From the NCBI GenBank assembly GCA_036768485.1, contig JAVLUZ010000145.1:14904304-14968303 (forward strand): DNA of 64,000 nucleotides, in the 5' to 3' direction. Below, piece after piece: positions 57,798 to 64,000 of this stretch. Numbering within the stretch: the stretch's first letter is position 1; every line of letters begins with the position of its first letter. A program made the position numbers and the translations under genes. A model generated the notes under the pieces. The model was not told the DNA's origin and searched no databases. It was given only the letters and a program-made list of their open reading frames with translations. This DNA comes from Mermis nigrescens (Eukaryota > Nematoda > Enoplea > Mermithida > Mermithidae).

Positions 57798-57880
<83 letters not shown>
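57798..57880. repeat. (TA)n microsatellite
   Basis: Two TA runs split by TTTATATT, directly next to a TTA array. Confidence 0.97.
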
Positions 57881-58205
<325 letters not shown>

Positions 58206-59810
58206 ATTATTGATATTATTTTTTTATTATTGTTATCGTTATATTGCTATTGTTATTATTATAAGTATTATTTTAGTGGTAATTAAAAATTTGATTAATA
58301 GAATTAAAGCAGAATAGATTGTTCCATATTTGTCTTCCGATCTAAACCTTATAATGTGGCGGATTATTTCATTTGTGATATGATTTTGCCTATTCACCGA
58401 TATAATTCATTCTTTCTAAAGCTTTTAGAATCTATTTTCGTTTGTCAAATACACAAATTCGTTAATATAGCAGCTTGAATTAAAAATAAAAAAATTTTTG
58501 ATGAGAATTTTCAGCCATACTTTAGGGGTTAGATGGCAACTTAAAATAGGTACATCGAATTTTGTGTCGAGAGAAAAAATCAAAAAATCCTAATTAGAGA
58601 TTTAAAAAATCGAAATAGAATTATTAAATTATAATCATAAATATCAAAAAGTAAAAATCTTTTACTATTTACGAAGATGTTCTGTATTTCAAATTAATGT
58701 ACATCTGTGGGTTGCACCGATGTGCACTAGCAATTAAGCTATCGTCTGTTTCATTTAGCATTAGGGTTTTGAAAAATTCAAAGTTAATACGAAAGTGTTT
58801 TGAACTAATACGCTTAAATATGATATTCTACAGTATATCGAGTCATATGGAGACATGTCATTGTTGAGCCGCATTACTGCATCAAAATTTTAAACCACTT
58901 TTGTAGACCGATTCTTTCAGAAAAATTTAAAAGAAAACCACAAACTTAAATGAAACAAACTTTAGAAAACGCATCTTAGTCTTTTGTTACAAATTCACAA
59001 GTCAAATTATTTATGTGTCAGGCGTATGCCAAACTTAGGTAGGAAACTATAAAAGACAACAAAAAGCGAGTAATTTTGAAGTAATTCAAATTGCTATGCA
59101 AGTTATGTAAAGTTTTTGCTATGCATAAAAAATTTTCTTCTCTATTGGTGTTTAATACGTGAGATACAAGAATATTAAGTTGAAAATTTAAGGATGCGAA
59201 ACTCAATTCATTACCTATAAAATTTCCTATAAAACTATAAAACTATGACATATTGCTGTGAATAGCACGCTGCGCATCTGAAAATCCATGGCTTCATACA
59301 ACGTAGAATAATCTACATGTACGTATCTTTGAATAATGTTTGTGCTCTTGTTAGGACAATGATAGATTCCTCTGGTGATAACGAATAGTTTGCTAATTCG
59401 CCACATATAAATCGCAAGCATGATAGACGAAAGTCGAGTCAGCTGTTAAAAAAATATGCGCACAGAATTTTTAAAATCGAAGCTTGGCCTAATCGCCATA
59501 TGTGGCTGTGATGTGAAATAAAGCGGGTTGTAATTTCGACACAGAATTGAATAATAATACCGTCTTATCATGCTACGATAACTCAATTGGCACATATAGG
59601 CTTTCACTTCTTCTATAGCTTTTTAAAATGCATGAAAGTACGAAAGTCTAACTGTTTAGTAACCATTGAGTTATCGCGGACTTTCCTCAATTAGTACGTC
59701 CTGTTTTGTTTTTCCGTCCGTTTCGACTCAACGACTGTCCAAATTCTCCGTCCCATGACATGAATTATTCATACATATTTGTTTAAATCTTGTCTCAACC
59801 TCCCATTCTC
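58206..59810. other. Probable junctophilin intron, nothing recognised
   Basis: AT-rich. Short minus-strand ORFs at 59018-59206 and 59227-59421 show no domain. No junctophilin exon is visible. Confidence 0.45.
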
Positions 59811-59829
59811 AGATTGCTCGATTGTGTCT

Positions 59830-61183
59830 CATAGGCGTAGCCAGTGGGGCCGAAAGTTTCCAGAAATATTGTTGATTTGTCTGTCACAATAGTGTGTGTC
59901 CAGAAAACTGAGTTCAAAAGGCAAAAACATCAAAATTTTCCGGATTGTTACATAGATCCGATAAATTTAAAAGGTTGAATCAGCTAAAATAATCCAGCAC
60001 TTCACATCACTTTAGTAATTTAATGCACTATTTGTTCGTTGAATGAAACTGCGCATGCTTGTTGAGCATAATAGTAAAAGTGCGAAAATGATTGTCTACC
60101 AATTTGTCTATTCTCTGCTTTGTTTGTCTTTTGTATACCAATTTGTCTATTTTTTGCTTTGTTTGTCTTTCTTTACAAGAACACATAATCCTATTTTAAA
60201 TGAGAGGAATGACCAAATTTTCTTATGTTTTTGCGCATTTCCTGTTTTCTGAAATGCATCTTGTGAATAAGAAGGCAACAAATGGGCCTGAAAACAGTAA
60301 GAACAAAACTTTCATTGATACAATTTTTCTATATCATATTGGCAGCGACCCGTTGCTGCGCTATGTAATAAGCAGACGTCGAAATCGCATTTCAGCTCAG
60401 AAATTTTATGCAATGTAGGAGTTCATCAATTTTAAGTGTTTTTGGGCATGATTCAGAACCGGGATTTGGCCGATTTTGCGAAACTTTTAACGTTTCTATT
60501 TAACATTGAAATGCTTTTTTTACAAAATTTTCCGAAAACTCTGCCCCGGAACCCGCTGGGAACGCTTGAACGCGCCACCCCAGACCCCCGCAGCCGTGAA
60601 ATCTCGTTGCACATGTGCAACGAGATCTTAGGAAGAACAAGCCAGGTAAATGGGTTAGGAATTTCTTAAAATTTCAGGCGCTTCGCGCCGGCATTAATTA
60701 GTCTGTTTTGTATGATTTAAGCGGTATAGATTGAGTTTAGAGTGCAAAAAACGTCAACATTTTCCGGCGCATTGCGCCACCAGTTATCGTTCTTTCTTTT
60801 TGTAAAGCTCCAGCATTGCGTTTAAAAGCCTGAATCACTCAAAATATCTTCGGACAAAGTTAGTAATTCGCAGTTTTCTTGTAAGAAGCTTGAACTGTCA
60901 AAATTGTTTTGTACAAATTTGATAATTTTCTGCTCTGTCAGACTATTACTATTCACAGAGCTACAAAATGTTAAGAGCGGTAAAAAATGACTAAATTTTT
61001 TGGCACTTTGTGCCACTTATAATTTCCGAAGTGTTCGTCAATAGAAAGGCCGCCAGGCTACACTACTAAAGGTCTGAGAACTCAGTTTTACTATACATAA
61101 CGTTACTGGCATTCAATGCAAAAACAGTCTTAAAAAATTTTTGCTTCTGCCCCCCCCGAACCAAAATCCTGGCCACGCCTCTG
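59830..61183 (+). mobile_element. hAT-like element nested in FB2, perfect 8-bp target duplication
   Basis: Ends CATAGGCGTAGCCAGTGGGG and, inverted, CAGAGGCGTGGCCAGGATTT. Flanked by TTGTGTCT at 59822-59829 and 61184-61191. At 1354 bp it is larger than the MITEs, but no transposase is recognised. Plus-strand ORFs 60043-60252, 60200-60418 and 60436-60669 are short and unassigned. It contains three GC hairpin words (60678, 60767 and 61001). Confidence 0.85.
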
Positions 61184-61191
61184 TTGTGTCT

Positions 61192-61482
61192 CAACAGCTC
61201 CACCAGTCCCAACAACCCCACCCGCGTCCCAACAGCTCCACCAGTCCCAACAGCCCCACCGTCCCAACAGCCCCACCAATAATCCCACCAGCCCCACCAG
61301 TCCCAACAGCCTCACCACTCCCAACAGCCCCACCGTCCCAACAGCCCCACCGTCCAAACAGCCCCACCGTCTTAACAGCCCCACCAATAATCCCAACAGC
61401 CCCACCAGTCCAAAGAGCCCCACCAATCCTAGCAGTTGCACCGTTCCAGCAGTCCTACCGTTTTAACAGTCGCACTGTCCCA
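61192..61482 (+). repeat. FB2 left minisatellite, 17-bp units
   Basis: Units of the type GTCCCAACAGCCCCACC with variants (AATCC, ACTCC). About two thirds of positions agree with the FB1 unit GTCTCAACATTCCCACT. Pro/Ser/Thr-rich frames are by-products. Confidence 0.9.
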
Positions 61483-61679
61483 ACCACACATAAGCGTGGG
61501 GGAGGAGATGTTTAGAGTTTAACCCCCCAAACCCGGAATTATGGGAATCCCCCAAATTATGGTAGACCCCAGAATTCTATTTTTAGCACATATCTCGGTC
61601 ACTTTACCCCACCAGACCCACAGAATTTGTTCGCTGCTAATGTTGGTTCCAACTGTCCCACTGTTATAATCATAGGATG

Positions 61680-62040
61680 CACAGCACGACCGGTCTGGAG
61701 AAGGAGTTTTGAGCCAAATATGACCTCAAAACTAGTATGAATGTTAAAGTAGCGTAAAAACTACGATAATCCACATTTTCTGGCTATTTTGAAGCAGATT
61801 AGTGTGAAAGTTTTGATTTTCATTTAATTTTAACACTTATCTTCCCTTTTTTTACTAGAACATTTTCCATTTTTTCTGGCAGTCTAGACTAGACCATAAT
61901 GAGCAGGAATCTAATCTTGCGAGATGACTCGAATGAGGCAAAATCCCGGATTGCGCAAAAATGCTAAAGCTTCAATTCTGGCGGGTCTACCAGTTTTCCA
62001 GGTAGAGTTATTCTGAAAATGTAAACCTGCACGCTCGTGT
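61680..62040 (-). repeat. Dispersed repeat family C, inverted, inside FB2
   Basis: GGTCTGGAGAAGGAG, AATATGACCTCAAAACTAGT and GTAGCGTAAAAACTACGATA follow the 50440 copy. Confidence 0.6.
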
Positions 62041-62359
62041 ATGGTCTTGATTAAATATACGAAGTCGAAAAATAGTCAAAAAAATATCTGTCATAAAAAA
62101 TTAATATTGCCTGATTTTATTATATAAAATAACATGTACTTAAGATAATACTTAAAAAATATTTGAAAATGTTGAATAACACATGGCGGAATGTATAAGT
62201 ACATCGTTTTTTATTTTATATAATCGCCATGTAAAAGAGAACGCAAATCGATTTAAAAATCATTTTAACGAGCTTAGAAAAAAATGCAGACGCAGTAGAA
62301 TCTTAGAAAACGTTATAAAACAGTTAAAAAAGAGGATTCATCCACACATGCAATTACGG

Positions 62360-62530
62360 TGGGCGAAGGGCATACCTGGGCGTGCGGGGGGTATGCACCC
62401 CCAGAAGGCGAAATACCTACCATGAAAATGAAAATACCCAACAATGCCCCCTAGAATTCCATTGAAAAAATTTTTTTTGTCTTTTTTCACCATTTTTGAT
62501 GCCAATGGATAGAGCTCGATTGTACGTACA
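62360..62530 (-). repeat. Dispersed repeat family B, inside FB2
   Basis: GGGCATACCTGGGCGTGCGG, GTATGCACCCCCAGAAGG and GATGCCAATGGATAGAGCTC match the inverted copy at 31010-31285. Confidence 0.7.
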
Positions 62531-62627
62531 TGCTGTTATTTTATGAGCAAACGGAGCCCGTATGAGTTCTATTTTTCAAAAGTACATCCGCCGAACACAT
62601 TTCTTGTATAATAGCTATTACAGTAAT

Positions 62628-62895
62628 GGTGGGGCTGCTAGGATTATTGGTGGGGCTGTAAGGACGGTGGGCTGTTGGGACGGTGGGGCTGTTGGGACGG
62701 TGGGCTGTTGGGATTGGTGGGGCTGTTGGGATTGGTGGGGCTGTTGGGACCGTGGGGCTGTTGGGACGCGTGGGGCTGTTGGGATTTTTGGTGGGGCTGT
62801 TGGGATTTTTGGTGGGGCTGTTGGGACGGTGGGGCTGTTGGGACGGTGGGGCTGTTGAGACGGTGGGGCTGTTGGGACGGTGGGTCTGTTGGGAC
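62628..62895 (-). repeat. FB2 right minisatellite (mirror orientation)
   Basis: Units GGTGGGGCTGTTGGGAC, the reverse complement of the left array type, with variants carrying ATTGGT or TTTTTGGT. Confidence 0.92.
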
Positions 62896-62913
62896 ATCAC
62901 CGATTGCTCGATT

Positions 62914-63731
62914 CATTGATCAACCTGGTTCTCTTGCTATCCCGATTCTCCGACCTAGTGTATTAAATACTATTCTCATAGCCAGAAAAACGAACCTTCC
63001 CGATCCGTCCGTTTTTCGATTGTTTCGACGTTTCCGTTTTTAGAACAATGTTTGTAGGTAGACATGCATGGGTAAAAGTGAAAGCTGTTATTAATGCATT
63101 ACGAGGAATGCTCAGCTCACACTATTTCACATATGTTTGGACATAATTTTTTAAAATTTGAAGCTGCAATATGCTGATTGATTTATCGTCAATGAAAATT
63201 CTAATAGTTTAAAGAGTTCCTCTAAAATCCAACCCCTCCTTTCTTCCGTAGACCCTCTAGAATTTTAGAATTTTTTTTGTTTTTCTACGATTTTTCAAAG
63301 CTGAATGAGAGACGGAGTCTTATGCTTTACTACAATTTTTTTAACCCTTTTTTAATCGTCGAAAATTTTTTGATTTCCCTAGACCCCCGTATCTTAGCGC
63401 TTCTTTGTATGGATGCAACGTCAAGCTATCATTTACATAAAAGTAATATGATAAAATACATATAGTACCTCCGATCCCCATGCCTGCTCATACGATTTTT
63501 TTCCTGTTTTTTTGTATTAATTTTGCCTTACTTTCCTCCAGAAAATTCTCCGTTTTTGTCATTCGAAGGGTCTAGATCTCCGAACCCTGCGTTTGCTCAT
63601 TATTTTTGTTGCTCTCAAATCATTAAATTTTAAAAAAATTTCGAGAATTAAGTGATGTACTATGAAAAAACACTAGTAAGTTAAATGGAACATCCTGTAT
63701 TAAGTAGTCTATAATATTAATTTTGACTTGT
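62914..63731. other. No gene recognised
   Basis: A palindromic-MITE relic is visible at 63115-63215 (CACTATTTCACATATGTTTG, ATCGTCAATGAAAATTC). Otherwise AT-rich and empty. Confidence 0.45.
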
Positions 63732-63798
63732 CTGTATGTATGTATGTATGTATGTATGTATGTATGTATGTATGTATGTATGTACGTGTGTGTGTGTG

Positions 63799-63838
<40 letters not shown>

Positions 63839-63852
63839 GTGTGTGTGTGTGG
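63732..63852. repeat. (TATG)n followed by (TG)n microsatellite
   Basis: About 13 TATG units, then about 35 TG units with a few interruptions. Confidence 0.97.
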
Positions 63853-64000
63853 TGAGCATGTGCGTGGAAAAAAGTTTTTACTGAAAAATAAAGTGATCAT
63901 ATTTTGGCCGAATGGGTGCTCTTGCGCCCGTTGATTCCAAATTTTTGATCAAAATGGCTCGATCGGGCTCCCAATACCCGAAAACGACGGTTTACCGTAA

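Larger units (their letters stand above)
59821..62901. mobile_element. Second foldback-family element FB2 (with nested hAT element)
   Basis: Flanked by GATTGCTCG at 59812-59820 and 62902-62910, an exact 9-bp duplication. The termini ATTGTGTCTCAACAG and, inverted, GGTGATGTCCCAACAG resemble the FB1 ends. Inside each end lies a 17-bp minisatellite in mirror orientation (61192-61482 and 62628-62895). Subtracting the nested hAT element (1354 bp plus its 8-bp duplication) leaves about 1.72 kb, close to FB1's 1.69 kb. The interior differs from FB1 and holds family C and B repeats. No transposase is seen. Confidence 0.8.

Noticed and set aside
61130..62916. Pro/Ser/Thr- and Gly/Trp-rich ORFs on both strands
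   Set aside because: By-products of the 17-bp minisatellites in FB2; all frames are open because the unit lacks stops.
63623..63934. His/Thr and Cys/Val repeat ORFs
   Set aside because: Translation of the TATG/TG microsatellite.

Overview
This is an AT-rich, repeat-dense stretch of an invertebrate animal genome. The introns are bounded by GT-AG, the domains are metazoan (LIM-homeodomain, junctophilin MORN repeats), and there are no operons, ribosome binding sites or long bacterial-style ORFs. The gene sequences look ecdysozoan; a nematode or nematode-like host is plausible but not proven. Fewer than 2% of the bases are host coding sequence. Most of the rest is transposon debris and unrecognised AT-rich DNA.

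Two host genes can be rebuilt exon by exon from splice sites and reading phase. (1) A Lhx1/5-Lim1/lin-11 class LIM-homeobox gene lies on the minus strand from about 26200 down to 5567: LIM1 exon, LIM2 exon, a probable acidic linker exon, homeodomain N-half, homeodomain C-half and two C-terminal exons. Introns are 2-9 kb and full of mobile elements. (2) The 5' half of a junctophilin gene lies on the plus strand from 53805: a 10-base start exon, then exons with MORN 1-2, MORN 3-5 and MORN 6. The rest is not seen and presumably lies beyond the window. Nothing suggests that the two genes are co-regulated.

Layout. 1-3600: decayed Jockey/R1/I-type LINE, minus strand. 3860-4960: inverted copy of a hairpin-ended repeat family. 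5567-26200: Lim1 with intronic hAT-type MITEs, palindromic MITEs and a mariner-like relic. 26200-36500: intergenic, with an hAT MITE that has a perfect 8-bp target duplication and several low-copy families. 36517-38345: palindromic MITE split by a 1.69-kb foldback element. 39777-41040: plus copy of the hairpin-ended family. 41041-44340: Penelope-like element with an open 828-codon RT plus GIY-YIG ORF. 44849-45615: DNA transposon with 172-bp inverted ends. 46000-53800: mostly featureless, with MITEs. 53805-57651: junctophilin. 57798-58205: large TA/TTA microsatellite. 59821-62901: second foldback element of the 36.6-kb family, itself carrying an hAT insertion. 63732-63852: TATG/TG microsatellite.

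The most interesting system is the foldback family. Two copies share about 1.7 kb net length, 9-bp target-site duplications, related termini and terminal minisatellites of 17-bp units in mirror orientation, but their interiors are unrelated. One carries an unrecognised coding-like segment in its loop. All boundaries were read by eye; no alignment or database search was run.
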